Of a DNA stretch of 63,996 nucleotides, positions 53,929 through 62,125 are shown in pieces; position 1 is the stretch's first letter, and the number at the start of each line of letters is the position of its first letter. Origin of the DNA: Porphyromonadaceae bacterium H1 (GTDB taxonomy: Bacteria > Bacteroidota > Bacteroidia > Bacteroidales > Paludibacteraceae); contig BDEJ01000028.1 in the NCBI GenBank assembly GCA_001653155.1, positions 1 to 63,996 of the forward strand, read 5' to 3'. A program made the translations under genes and the position numbers. A model generated the notes under the pieces. It was not told where the DNA came from and ran no database searches. It saw only the letters and a list, made by a program, of their open reading frames with translations.

Positions 53929-54225
53929 ATGTCAGCGAAACACTCATTCTACCGCTATTACCTGCGACTGCACTACTGGCTACGAGAGCAATGCGACAGG
54001 CTTAGCCCCAAGGCACGCAAGCGATGGGTCTACGGCATCAGTGCTGCCTACCTCCTTTGTTCGCTCGTGATGATAGCCCAGTTCTTCCTCCCCAAAGAGG
54101 AAGAGCCACGGCTACCGATACCCAAAAATCAATACATCGACTCCTCTATCCGCTCCTTTGGGGTGGATAGCATCGGAGAGCGATTAAGTACCATCACTCA
54201 TCAAGTGAAACAGACCTATGGATAA
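53929..54225 (+). CDS. traL: Conjugal transfer protein TraL (DUF3989)
   Basis: A 98-residue protein with a basic N-terminal region (YRYYLRLHYWLREQCDRLSP), one membrane helix (GISAAYLLCSLVMIAQFFLP) and a short periplasmic tail. This matches DUF3989/TraL. The function is unknown. The stop overlaps the start of traM by 8 bases. Confidence 0.85.
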   Translation: MSAKHSFYRYYLRLHYWLREQCDRLSPKARKRWVYGISAAYLLCSLVMIAQFFLPKEEEPRLPIPKNQYIDSSIRSFGVDSIGERLSTITHQVKQTYG

Positions 54226-55465
54226 TAAACAGAAAGAACAACTCAAGAAGGGCTTGGTCTTTAGTGGGCTGGGCTTGCTCTGTGCCCTCTCTATCTGGTT
54301 CATCTTTGCCCCCTCGGACAAGGATAAGGCAGAGGAACAGCAGGGGCTGAACAAAGACATTCCCCAAGCCACGGTCGAGCAACTGACCGACAACAAGCTC
54401 AAAGCCTACGAACTCGGTGATAAGTCGGCTTCGGAGGAGCAAGCACAAGCCGAGATGGGGCGATTATCGGACTACTTTGCCGATGCTACGCCTACACCCG
54501 AAGTGCAGCAAGCACAGCAGGCTTCCTCTGCCAAAATCGAAGGCTCGCTCCAGAGATACGAGGAAAATAACCGCCTGCTCAGCTCCTTCTATGCTCCCGA
54601 CCCACACGAGGAGGAGCGTGAAGCCCTCAGAGCCGAGATAGACGACCTCAGAGAGGAGCTCCGCAAAAAAGACAGCGAAGCCGAGGACGAAGAGGAGAAA
54701 CAACTTCGCCTGATGGAGCGTAGCTATCAGATGGCATCGAAGTACCTGCCCAAGGGAACGAACCTACCCGCTAACGCCTTTGCCGAAGCGACCGAACGAC
54801 CGATCGCAGAGCCACAGGGCAAAAGCAAGGTGGCAACAGCAGGCGAGCCGATGCTCGAAGCCCTCACCGAACAGAAGTCTATCGTCTCCAGCCTTGCTCA
54901 GCCTATGAGCGACTCTGCCTTTATACAAGAGTATGGGACAAGAGAGCGACACCTTGGCTTTCACTCCTTAGCTTCTCAAAAGAATGCAGTGCAGCGTAAC
55001 ACCCTGCGTGTGGTCGTAGACCGCACGACTACCCTGCAAGAGGGCGAGTATGTCGCTCTTCGTCTACTCGAAACGGCACGCATCAAAGACTTGCGTATCC
55101 CTCGAGGAGGCAAGCTCATCGCCCAAGCGAAGATTGAGGGTAACCGTATGCAACTGCTCATTAAGAGCATCGAGATAGGCGGACAGATTACCCCCGTGAA
55201 ACTCTCTGCCTACGACACCGACGGACAGGAGGGCATCTACATCCCTGGCTCTGAAAACGTGTCTGCTCTCAAGGAGATGGGGGCGAACATCGGTGGCTCG
55301 ATGGGGACGTCCTTCACCTTTGCTTCGTCTGCCAAAGACCAAATCATCTCCGAGGCGGCTCGTGGTGTAATGCAGGGAGCAAGCCAGCTTCTTCAGAAGA
55401 AGCTCCGCACCGTCAAGGTAACCCTCAAAGGAGGGTATCGTCTCTTCTTAGTACAAACCAAGTAG
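54218..55465 (+). CDS. traM: Conjugal transfer protein TraM (VirB10-like)
   Basis: A 415-residue protein with one N-terminal membrane helix (GLVFSGLGLLCALSIWFIFA), a long charged and coiled-coil stalk (residues about 60-180, e.g. REALRAEIDDLREELRKKDS) and a C-terminal beta-rich domain (VVDRTTTLQEGEYVALRLLE, VSALKEMGANIGGSMGTSFT). This is the architecture of VirB10, which spans the envelope. Confidence 0.9.
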   Translation: MDNKQKEQLKKGLVFSGLGLLCALSIWFIFAPSDKDKAEEQQGLNKDIPQATVEQLTDNKLKAYELGDKSASEEQAQAEMGRLSDYFADATPTPEVQQAQQASSAKIEGSLQRYEENNRLLSSFYAPDPHEEEREALRAEIDDLREELRKKDSEAEDEEEKQLRLMERSYQMASKYLPKGTNLPANAFAEATERPIAEPQGKSKVATAGEPMLEALTEQKSIVSSLAQPMSDSAFIQEYGTRERHLGFHSLASQKNAVQRNTLRVVVDRTTTLQEGEYVALRLLETARIKDLRIPRGGKLIAQAKIEGNRMQLLIKSIEIGGQITPVKLSAYDTDGQEGIYIPGSENVSALKEMGANIGGSMGTSFTFASSAKDQIISEAARGVMQGASQLLQKKLRTVKVTLKGGYRLFLVQTK

Positions 55466-55489
55466 CAATTACAAACAGAATAAACCAAT

Positions 55490-56434
55490 ATGACAATGAA
55501 AAGAATGTTTCTATCTGCCCTTATGCTTGTGGCAGGCATCACAACAACCTTTGCCCAAAACGATGAAGGGTATCGCCCTCTCAACTCGGGCGACCTCTAT
55601 CAAGGAATGACCAAAGCCATCCCCTCGGGGCGTGTCGTCTTGCCTTATGGGCTTGAGGTTACTTTCGAGAAGACCTCACACCTTATCTTCCCTGCTCCGA
55701 TTCGCTATGTAGACCTTGGGAGCAATAACCTCATTGCTGGTAAGGCAGAAGATGCCGAAAACGTCTTGCGTGTCAAGGCTGCCGTGCGTGACTTTGAGAC
55801 CGAAACCAATATGAGCGTCATCTGTGAGGACGGCTCGTACTATGCTTTCAATGTGAAATATGCCGACGAACCCGAGAAGCTCAGCATCGAGATGAAGGTC
55901 TTTTTGTCCAGCACAGAGGGGCGATTGCCCAGCAATCGTGCCGACATCTACTTTAAGGAACTAGGCAATGAGTCGCCAATTCTGGTCAAACTGATGATGA
56001 AGACCATTCATCAAAACAACAAGCGGACGATTAAGCATATCGGGGTACAGCAATTCGGCATCAAGTTCCTGCTTCGTGGCTTGTATGCCCATAATGGCTT
56101 GCTCTATTTGCATACCCGCATCGACAATGAGACGAATATGCCGTACTCGGTAGACTTCATCACCTTCAAGGTCGTGGATAAAAAGGTTGCCAAGCGTACC
56201 GCCATCCAAGAACGAGTATTGCAACCCTTGTGTGCTTATCATCAAATTATGCAGGTGCGTGCTGAGGATAGCGAGCGTACGGTCTTCGCCCTCGAGCAAC
56301 TCGCCCTTTCGGAGGACAAACAACTCGAAGTAACGCTCTACGAACGGGGTGGCGGTCGCACGCTCTCTTTCTACTTAGAGCAAGAAGACCTACTACTTGC
56401 CCGAAAGATTGATAAGCTCAAACTCAAATGGTAA
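55490..56434 (+). CDS. traN: Conjugal transfer protein TraN (DUF4138, VirB9-like)
   Basis: A 314-residue exported protein (signal FLSALMLVAGITTTFAQND) with the DUF4138/TraN core, including VVLPYGLEVTFEKTSHLIFP near the N-terminus. It is beta-rich and occupies the place of VirB9 in the outer-membrane core complex. It ends 5 bases before the traO start. Confidence 0.9.
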   Translation: MTMKRMFLSALMLVAGITTTFAQNDEGYRPLNSGDLYQGMTKAIPSGRVVLPYGLEVTFEKTSHLIFPAPIRYVDLGSNNLIAGKAEDAENVLRVKAAVRDFETETNMSVICEDGSYYAFNVKYADEPEKLSIEMKVFLSSTEGRLPSNRADIYFKELGNESPILVKLMMKTIHQNNKRTIKHIGVQQFGIKFLLRGLYAHNGLLYLHTRIDNETNMPYSVDFITFKVVDKKVAKRTAIQERVLQPLCAYHQIMQVRAEDSERTVFALEQLALSEDKQLEVTLYERGGGRTLSFYLEQEDLLLARKIDKLKLKW

Positions 56435-56439
56435 GCCCT

Positions 56440-57012
56440 ATGAAGAAGTTTTGTTTACTCTTCGCTTGTGCCGTCTGCGGATTTATCTCCGCAAACGCAC
56501 AGCGACTTATCCCGAAGCAAAAGGGTATCGAGGTTGTAGCTTCTGTGCCAGTGATTAAGGGAGAGAAGCTCTTTACAAAGAAAAAAATTGGTGTGGGTGT
56601 TTCGATGACGAAATACCTCAAACGAGAGAACTATGCCTTCCTCTCGGCAGAATACGAGGAGCAAAGCCTGCCTTATCGTATTTACCAAGTGCCGATGCGT
56701 GATATGCTCCTGCAAGTAGGCTATATGCAACCTATCCTCTCGGATAGGGGTAAGAATGTCTTTACCTACCTCGGCATCTCAGCCCTCGGAGGCTATGAGG
56801 AACTCAACGAAGAGCAATCCTTGCTACCCGATGGGGCAAGCCTGCTTGACCGCTCTCGCTTTGTCTATGGCGGATCGGTGCATAGTAGCATTGAGTGCTT
56901 CCTCTCAGATAGGTTGCTCCTCGTCCTCAAAGCTCAGGGGCGACTGCTCCTCGGCTCGGATGTACATCGTTTTCGTCCTGCTATCTCTGCTGGACTTAGA
57001 TTCAACTTATAA
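56440..57012 (+). CDS. traO: Conjugal transfer protein TraO
   Basis: A 190-residue protein. I prefer the ATG at 56440 (MKKFCLLFACAVCGFISANA, a good signal peptide) to the ATG at 56428. The mature protein is beta-rich with alternating hydrophobic and polar residues and ends in a C-terminal aromatic-rich strand (FRPAISAGLRFNL), as in outer-membrane beta-barrels. It matches the TraO family. Confidence 0.85.
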   Translation: MKKFCLLFACAVCGFISANAQRLIPKQKGIEVVASVPVIKGEKLFTKKKIGVGVSMTKYLKRENYAFLSAEYEEQSLPYRIYQVPMRDMLLQVGYMQPILSDRGKNVFTYLGISALGGYEELNEEQSLLPDGASLLDRSRFVYGGSVHSSIECFLSDRLLLVLKAQGRLLLGSDVHRFRPAISAGLRFNL

Positions 57013-57024
57013 CAACAAACAACA

Positions 57025-57564
57025 ATGAAAAAGAAAATCTTTAATACGCTGTGGGTTGTGGGAGTACTCACTTTTGCGGTGTTTTGTCTATCTGCTTGTA
57101 ATCGGGACTTGGATGTTCAGCAGTCTTACGACTTCGCTTTGCAAACGATGCCCGTTCAAAAGGACATCAAAAAGGGCGAAACAGCCGAAATCCGTTGCTC
57201 ACTCAGACGAGGGGGCAACTTTGCCGACACACGATATACCCTCCGTTACTTCCAACCCGAGGGCAAGGGTGTCCTAAAAATGGACGATGGCTTGGTCTTT
57301 AAGCCCAACGACCGCTATCCCTTGACGAGGGAGGAGTTCCGTTTGTACTACACATCGCAGTCGGCAGACCGCCAGACAATTGATGTGTATATCGAAGACA
57401 ACTTCGGCAAGGTGCAACAACTGACCTTTACCTTCAACAATAAGAAGCTTTTCGATGAGCCAAACGAGCAGAGCCAAAGCGAGACACGAGCTTTGAGCTA
57501 TGCCGTGGCGAGAAAAGGTCTGTTGAAAACGAAGGCAGAGGAGGACAAAAAGAAAGATGGCTAA
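57025..57564 (+). CDS. traQ: Conjugal transfer protein TraQ (DUF3872)
   Basis: A 179-residue lipoprotein-type protein (VGVLTFAVFCLSACNRDLD, lipobox LSAC) with the DUF3872 fold (ALQTMPVQKDIKKGETAEIR, FRLYYTSQSADRQTIDVYIE). The C-terminus is basic. It should be anchored in the outer membrane. CTnDOT has traP, a primase, between traO and traQ; none is here. The stop overlaps the lysozyme start by 8 bases. Confidence 0.85.
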   Translation: MKKKIFNTLWVVGVLTFAVFCLSACNRDLDVQQSYDFALQTMPVQKDIKKGETAEIRCSLRRGGNFADTRYTLRYFQPEGKGVLKMDDGLVFKPNDRYPLTREEFRLYYTSQSADRQTIDVYIEDNFGKVQQLTFTFNNKKLFDEPNEQSQSETRALSYAVARKGLLKTKAEEDKKKDG

Positions 57565-58057
57565 ATGGATATTTGCATTCTGTCTGCTGTGCTTAGCGGC
57601 TTTGCCCTCTATGGCACAGAGGCGAGTGCGTTGGATAGACTTACCGCCCTTTGAGCGAGCTGTGCTTTGCGTTAAACACTTTGAGGGCTGGCACGGCAAG
57701 GAGCATCATCCCTATGTCGGCTATGGTCATCAGCTCAAAAAGGGCGAAAAGTTTACAGCAGAGATGACAGAGCGACAAGCCGACTCTCTCTTGCGTGCCG
57801 ACCTATGGGAACGCTTTGAGCTGTTTAGGGGCTATGGCAAAGATGCCTTGCTTTTGACGCTGCTCTCCTACAATGTCGGTGTGGGGCGCCTGCTCGGCTA
57901 CGGCAAACAAGGCAAAAGCAAGCTGCTTCGTAAGATTGAGCAAGGGGATAGGCATTTCTACAAGGAATACCTATCCTTTTGCCACTACAAAGGCAAGGTC
58001 TTGCGTGGGTTACTTAGACGTAGGAAGGCAGAGTTCGCTCTGTTTTATGTGCGGTAG
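57557..58057 (+). CDS. GH24-type lysozyme of the tra operon
   Basis: A 166-residue exported enzyme (signal WIFAFCLLCLAALPSMAQ). The catalytic region reads CVKHFEGWHGK near residues 38-48, with the Glu of the phage-lysozyme ExxxxxxxxT fold, then HPYVGYGHQLKKGEKFTAEM. A conserved LLTLLSYNVGVGRLL follows, as in T4-type lysozymes. It probably opens peptidoglycan locally so that the mating channel can cross the cell wall. It is the last gene of the tra operon, before a strong terminator. Confidence 0.9.
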   Translation: MAKWIFAFCLLCLAALPSMAQRRVRWIDLPPFERAVLCVKHFEGWHGKEHHPYVGYGHQLKKGEKFTAEMTERQADSLLRADLWERFELFRGYGKDALLLTLLSYNVGVGRLLGYGKQGKSKLLRKIEQGDRHFYKEYLSFCHYKGKVLRGLLRRRKAEFALFYVR

Positions 58058-58141
58058 TCAAAACTGAAATTTCATTTCTCTGCGACTTTCTTTTGCTTCT
58101 TTTCTTTTGGTCGCCTGCTCGGTTCAAAGACAAAGAAAAGA

Positions 58142-58181
58142 AGCCCCGAAGCGATTATACAAATCACTTCGGGGCTTTTTT
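58142..58181 (+). terminator. Terminator of the tra operon
   Basis: AGCCCCGAAG-c-GATT / AATC-a-CTTCGGGGCT with a short loop is followed by TTTTTTATTT on the plus strand. It lies between the lysozyme gene and a converging hypothetical gene. Confidence 0.9.
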
Positions 58182-58197
58182 ATTTATTCGTGTTCCG

Positions 58198-58647
58198 TTA
58201 TTTGGAGTTCTTGTATCGGCTCTGTAAGGTCGCCACAAATAAGTGGCAAAAGTTACGGGCTTCTTCTTCGGTTAGGAAGTAGTTCCCACTCGCATACAAA
58301 CTAATACCAGGGGCATCTTCTCGGGTAGGGTATGCCCACTCATAGGTGTCTACACTGCGTGGGATGCTCGTGTCTACAAAGTAGTACAAGCCTTTGCTCC
58401 CTGCTCTCTGTAAACATCTGTTTTGTATTAGGGTGTCACGCAAGATAGATGCGTAATGCTCAGCTTCCTCTTTATCTGAGAAATAGTTGCCACTTTCGTT
58501 TCTCAGTTCATCAATCGTCTTAAAAGGAAGTCCCTCTTTTCCTCTATCCCACGCTCGCACAACTTGCATATCTCGGGATATGTACCAATAGCCCTCATCG
58601 GCTTTGGCTCTCCATCGTGGAGCGATGTCAAATGTCAAACTGCTCAT
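58198..58647 (-). CDS. Hypothetical protein with a duplicated SGNYF-EEA motif
   Basis: A 149-residue soluble protein. Two copies of a short motif are visible: SGNYFSDKEEAEHYASILRD near residue 52 and SGNYFLTEEEARNFCHLFVA near 120. Each is preceded by Trp/Tyr-rich stretches (GYWYISRDMQVVRAWDRG; KGLYYFVDTSIP). This suggests an internal duplication of about 68 residues. Similar small motifs occur in phage and plasmid hypothetical proteins, with no known activity. It is the last gene of the minus-strand operon running from the PcfK region. I do not recognise a function. Confidence 0.7.
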   Translation of the reverse strand: MSSLTFDIAPRWRAKADEGYWYISRDMQVVRAWDRGKEGLPFKTIDELRNESGNYFSDKEEAEHYASILRDTLIQNRCLQRAGSKGLYYFVDTSIPRSVDTYEWAYPTREDAPGISLYASGNYFLTEEEARNFCHLFVATLQSRYKNSK

Positions 58648-58660
58648 ATAGTATTCTTAT

Positions 58661-59935
58661 TTAGGCTGTTGCTTTCATTCTATCTCTAAACACTTGTTGG
58701 TTGGCATTAACCAAGTCAATGATGCGGTCGTGGTATTCGGTGTTCTTGTTATGCAAACCACGGCACTGAATGACTTTCATTGTTTCAAGGGATACCTCAA
58801 TGGTCTCTATCCGCTTTCCCTCAATGCGTGCCGATAGGATAAGGCTCTGCTCTTTGAGGTAATACTCGTTGGTAAATACACAATGGTGTAAGGCTTTGCC
58901 CTCTTCCAAGTACTCCCCCACACTTTCCAACATACGCACCTCAATCGTGCCGTCTGTAAAGGCGATGCCAAAGAATGGGGCTTTGAGTGCTTGAAAACGT
59001 TCCTCGTTCTCTATGGCTCGTTGTCTTCTGTGTGCTTCGGCTTCCTTGTCTCGCTGTGCCTGCATTTTTCGCTGTGCCGTGTCGTGGGCTACTTGCAAGT
59101 CCTCGGGGCAAACGAAGTGGGCGTTGTGTGTGTCCTTGCCTAACCTCCCAAGCATATCCACATAGTCGCACCAAAGGGCAATGTCTGTGATGTCGTAGCC
59201 CCTGCGGAGGGTGATTTTGTAGGCTTGCCAATACTTACTTAGGTCTTTTGCCTTAGATAGGAAGTACCGCAGATGCTCGGTGCGTCCTGCTTTCATCAGT
59301 GTTTCGGCTCGGCTGTCCGTGAGTAGGGCTGGGATAAGCACAGAGGGGGCGATGTTGTGGCACTCGCCTGCAAAGCCGTTCCGCTTAAGAGTGTCTATGG
59401 TCTTGACCTTGGGATATAGGGGGCAATGAGCAATAAAGCGGTAGGCTTCGTTATCTCTGCGGATAGCCATAGGCGAATAGTAGGCAAAGCTATCTATATA
59501 TCGCCCCATAGTCCGTTGTATGGCTACAATCGTCTGTCGTCCGCTCTCATTCCACCAATACTGCCCAATCTCCATAACAGAGGACACGGCTCGGTAGCCT
59601 TTCTCCATACCCACGATAAGCATATACATACGCAAGACTTGATACCCTCCCGAAGTGGTCAGTACGGTAAAATACTGTCGTTGCTGTAATTTCCTCGCCC
59701 TTGTGGTTGCGACCTGCAAACCTGCCCCACATTGGGGACAGGTGCAATGCTTGCTCGGTATATCCATCTGCCACAAATGCCCACAATCCATACAAGTGGT
59801 CTTGCCCTTGGGTAGGCGGTAAGCATAGTGGTCTATGCACTCACGAAATGCCCACTGCATTTGTGCCTTTGTGATGGGTCGGAGGTACTTGCTCTGAGCG
59901 ATGATGGCTTGCTCAAACTTATTTCTCGGTTTCAT
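58661..59935 (-). CDS. PcfJ-like protein
   Basis: A 424-residue protein from MKPRNKFEQ, chosen because it follows the pcfK stop by 4 bases; an ATG 15 bases upstream is possible. A zinc-finger-like region (TTCMDCGHLWQ, CTCPQCGAGL) lies near residues 48-77. The C-terminal PcfJ region reads ALHHCVFTNEYYLKEQSLIL, then KVIQCRGLHNKNTEYHDRII. PcfJ proteins were first named on the conjugative plasmid pCF10 and occur widely on Bacteroidota ICEs; their activity is unknown. It is paired with the PcfK-like gene upstream. Confidence 0.85.
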   Translation of the reverse strand: MKPRNKFEQAIIAQSKYLRPITKAQMQWAFRECIDHYAYRLPKGKTTCMDCGHLWQMDIPSKHCTCPQCGAGLQVATTRARKLQQRQYFTVLTTSGGYQVLRMYMLIVGMEKGYRAVSSVMEIGQYWWNESGRQTIVAIQRTMGRYIDSFAYYSPMAIRRDNEAYRFIAHCPLYPKVKTIDTLKRNGFAGECHNIAPSVLIPALLTDSRAETLMKAGRTEHLRYFLSKAKDLSKYWQAYKITLRRGYDITDIALWCDYVDMLGRLGKDTHNAHFVCPEDLQVAHDTAQRKMQAQRDKEAEAHRRQRAIENEERFQALKAPFFGIAFTDGTIEVRMLESVGEYLEEGKALHHCVFTNEYYLKEQSLILSARIEGKRIETIEVSLETMKVIQCRGLHNKNTEYHDRIIDLVNANQQVFRDRMKATA

Positions 59936-59939
59936 CGGC

Positions 59940-60362
59940 TTACATATCAAATAGAGAGGGTTGGGGGACTTGCTCGCTGTCGGTGCTTGCCTTGGCTTTC
60001 ACTCGCTTCGGCTCTTGCAACTTGCGGATTTGCTCTGTTTGATACTGCTGTATCGCCTGCTTGCGTGCTTCGGCTTTCTCCTCCTCGGTGAGGACGATGG
60101 TATGATTGACTACCACATTGCAAGCCACACGGTTACCCACTTCTAAATCGTCTTCATCGTAGTAATGCACAGCCATTGAATAGATTTCATCGTCCTCAAA
60201 GCCGTTGCAACCACTCGCCTGCACTTGGTTCAGTATGTAGGTTACACACTCCTCTATGTTCTTGTGGGGTTTTGCCAAGTTAGGAGCAAACAGAGGGTCG
60301 GTGGCTGCTCTTTGGTTTAGATACTCAGCTATGGTGCGTGTGAATTGTTCTGTTCCTTTCAT
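59940..60362 (-). CDS. PcfK-like protein
   Basis: A 140-residue protein with the PcfK pattern: FTRTIAEYLNQRAATDPLFA at the N-terminus, IEECVTYILNQVQASGCNGF and EIYSMAVHYYDEDDLEVG in the middle, and a charged, helical C-terminus ending in PSLFDM. Residues after about 100 are Lys/Glu-rich. It is coupled with PcfJ downstream. The function is unknown. Confidence 0.85.
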   Translation of the reverse strand: MKGTEQFTRTIAEYLNQRAATDPLFAPNLAKPHKNIEECVTYILNQVQASGCNGFEDDEIYSMAVHYYDEDDLEVGNRVACNVVVNHTIVLTEEEKAEARKQAIQQYQTEQIRKLQEPKRVKAKASTDSEQVPQPSLFDM

Positions 60363-60368
60363 CGCTTC

Positions 60369-60800
60369 TTAGTGTTTAGGGATTTCTACTATCTGATTGA
60401 TGCGTCCGTAGAGGTACTTGCGTAGGCTGGTGCGGTCGGGTGCATAATACTCAGTCCAATGTCCGTATTGATTGACCAAGTACTTTTTCAGCACATCGAA
60501 GAAGTCAAAGCGGTAGCCCATCACGGGGACTGCGGTGCGGAAATAGGTGTTGCTGTTCACCGCCTCGCACAGCCACTCCTTGTCTTCACGACTCATCGCT
60601 TCGCCACGATTGAGTTGCTCACGCAGGAGGTAGGCTTTACTGCTACTGAGGGTTTCCAAGGGTTGTACCTCCCACTGCACGAACTTAGTCGCCACGGCTC
60701 TCTCACTCGCCCCAGCCCCCGAACTTATGCGGTAATGAGAGGAGGAGCTATTCTCTTTTTCTTTCATCGAAGATGTTGTATTTACTTTCTGCTTATCCAT
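60369..60800 (-). CDS. Hypothetical protein of the PcfJ/PcfK operon
   Basis: A 143-residue protein from the ATG at 60800 (MDKQKVNTTSS). The longer open frame up to 61172 overlaps a terminator and the stop of the upstream gene, so I reject it. The first 30 residues are Ser-rich and likely disordered; the rest has VQWEVQPLETLSSSKAYLLR and VPVMGYRFDFFDVLKKYLVN. I do not recognise a family by name. It is 6 bases from PcfK and in the same operon. Confidence 0.75.
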   Translation of the reverse strand: MDKQKVNTTSSMKEKENSSSSHYRISSGAGASERAVATKFVQWEVQPLETLSSSKAYLLREQLNRGEAMSREDKEWLCEAVNSNTYFRTAVPVMGYRFDFFDVLKKYLVNQYGHWTEYYAPDRTSLRKYLYGRINQIVEIPKH

Positions 60801-60983
60801 AGTGACATTTTTTTTTATGCGTTCAAAGATCGGAGTATGCTGATTCCTTTTTTCGAGCGAAACAGAGGTAGGGGGTGAGGAGCGACACAAGGTTTGGGCG
60901 GAAAATACAACCTGAAGAGTAGCCAGGCGAAGCAGAGCGAAACGCAAGTGTGGAGATTTTCCAGCACAACCGTAGGCTCGACC

Positions 60984-61014
60984 TTGGGGTAGCCCAAGCC
61001 TCGTACTACCTTTG
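60984..61014 (+). promoter_or_regulatory. Plus-strand promoter facing against the minus-strand operon
   Basis: TTG at 60984-60986 and TACCTTTG at 61007-61014 are 20 bases apart, a full -33/-7 pair. Transcription would start at about 61020 and run antisense to the minus-strand genes. Confidence 0.5.
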
Positions 61015-61016
61015 CG

Positions 61017-61157
61017 ATGAAAAAGAAACAGCATCCATCTGCCACGCATAAGGTGGAACGACTGGAAAAAAGAAGCAGAAGTGCAAAGCCTAAGAGTGGG
61101 AAACAAAAAAGGTGGCAAGCTCCGAAGAGCCCGCCACCCGTCAAGAAGATTATCTAA
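61017..61157 (+). CDS. Small basic peptide, possibly leaderless
   Basis: A 46-codon ORF starts 2 bases after the -7 box at 61007-61014 (KKKQHPSATHKVERLEKRS, continuing K/R/P-rich). If real, it would be translated from a leaderless or nearly leaderless RNA. It overlaps the minus-strand terminator at 61105-61138, which weakens the case. The peptide has no known family. It may be chance. Confidence 0.3.
   Translation: MKKKQHPSATHKVERLEKRSRSAKPKSGKQKRWQAPKSPPPVKKII
61105..61138 (-). terminator. Terminator after the small membrane protein gene
   Basis: On the minus strand GGTGGC-GG-GCTC-TTCG-GAGC-TT-GCCACC is followed by TTTTTTG. It lies 22 bases past the stop of the gene at 61160-61492 and closes the integrase-proximal operon. 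Confidence 0.85.
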
Positions 61158-61159
61158 GC

Positions 61160-61492
61160 TTAGAAGATGCAAATCAGTATTGCCACCAAGATGGCTAACC
61201 AGAAGAGATAGCCAAGAATGGTGAATGTGATTTGCAGAATGGTCTTTACCACGAACCGCAGCACCAAGAAGCCCACAAAGATGCCAATGACGGTTACGAC
61301 TTGGGGCGTAACGAACTTGGCGATGAAGTAGACGGCTGCGACGACGAGCGATAGCATTAGCGTCAGCTCGATGATGCGTCGCCAGTCGATACTACGGGCA
61401 GGCTTGGCTGTCTGTGGCTTATCGTTCGCCCGAATGAAGATGGGACTGTGTACATCGTGATTCATAACTGAAGTATTCATATCTGGGAGCAT
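61160..61492 (-). CDS. Small membrane protein
   Basis: A 110-residue protein (the start may be the ATG at 61480, MNTSVMNHD). Residues 1-40 are polar. Three hydrophobic segments follow (IIELTLMLSLVVAAVYFIAK; VVTVIGIFVGFLVLRFVVKT; TFTILGYLFWLAILVAILIC). It has no family that I can name. It is cotranscribed with the DUF1896 gene or expressed after the structured region 61503-61587. The product is probably in the inner membrane. Confidence 0.7.
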   Translation of the reverse strand: MLPDMNTSVMNHDVHSPIFIRANDKPQTAKPARSIDWRRIIELTLMLSLVVAAVYFIAKFVTPQVVTVIGIFVGFLVLRFVVKTILQITFTILGYLFWLAILVAILICIF

Positions 61493-61502
61493 TTTAGAGT
61501 TT

Positions 61503-61587
61503 CAAGAGCGAGCCCAAGATAGTCCGCCCACCAAAGACAAGGGCTTGCCCCTTGGCGTGTGGGGCGGAGTGTATATCTTGGCTCTTG
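61503..61587. repeat. Nested inverted-repeat structure between DUF1896 and the membrane protein genes
   Basis: Four nested arm pairs fold into one long structure: CAAGAGC (61503-61509)/GCTCTTG (61581-61587); CCAAGATA (61514-61521)/TATCTTGG (61574-61581); TCCGCCCA (61523-61530)/TGGGGCGGA (61560-61568, one bulged G); CAAGGG (61538-61543)/CCCTTG (61549-61554). It is not followed by a T-run, so it is not a plain terminator. Confidence 0.7.
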
Positions 61588-61623
61588 ATGCTCCAATGCT
61601 CCCGATAGGATTAAGTTTACTTG

Positions 61624-62094
61624 TTACTTCGATGTATCCGCCTTCTTTACCGTAGGCAAGTTGCTGTTCTCGATGAGTTCGACAATCGTGCCTGTGAGTT
61701 CGGTATAGAGGAGGTCATACTCTCTGCTACCGTCAAAGTCGTCCGTGAGGTCGTACTTGGCAAATACGGCTTGGATAAACTTATTGCCAAGGAGAATGGG
61801 AGCTAATTCTTCGGGGAGCGGTTCGGGCAGTTCCTCGCTGAACTCATTCTCTAAGATAGACACGAGGGTGTTGTGCTTAGAGAAGTGTAGTCCTTGGTAG
61901 AGGACTTCGCTGGACATCGCCTCGGCTTCGAGGTGGGAGAAGCCCTGTGCCACGGCATCGGCATAAGCCGTAAGGGCAGCATCGGCACGAGCGGCAATAA
62001 AGGCGGTGTCGGTCATTAACTCGGGGTGATAGTCACTGAGGTAGGCTTCTAACTTCAAACGGAAGTAAGAAAGCTCTTTCTTTGTTGGATTCAT
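61624..62094 (-). CDS. DUF1896 protein
   Basis: A 156-residue protein from the ATG at 62094 (MNPTKKELSYFRLKLEAYL). An earlier start at 62220 would overlap the integrase by 95 bases and has no family likeness. The DUF1896 features are visible: SYFRLKLEAYLSDYHPE, FIAARADAALTAYADAVAQG and LHFSKHNTLVSILENEF. It is found beside integrases in Bacteroidota ICEs; function unknown. It follows the integrase gene by 31 bases. Confidence 0.85.
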   Translation of the reverse strand: MNPTKKELSYFRLKLEAYLSDYHPELMTDTAFIAARADAALTAYADAVAQGFSHLEAEAMSSEVLYQGLHFSKHNTLVSILENEFSEELPEPLPEELAPILLGNKFIQAVFAKYDLTDDFDGSREYDLLYTELTGTIVELIENSNLPTVKKADTSK

Positions 62095-62125
62095 AATTTC
62101 TTCTGATTTTAGGGTGATACAAGTG

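Noticed and set aside
60801-61172. N-terminal extension of the hypothetical protein ending at 60369
   Set aside because: It runs through the terminator at 61105-61138 and into the next gene; composition is unlike a protein start.
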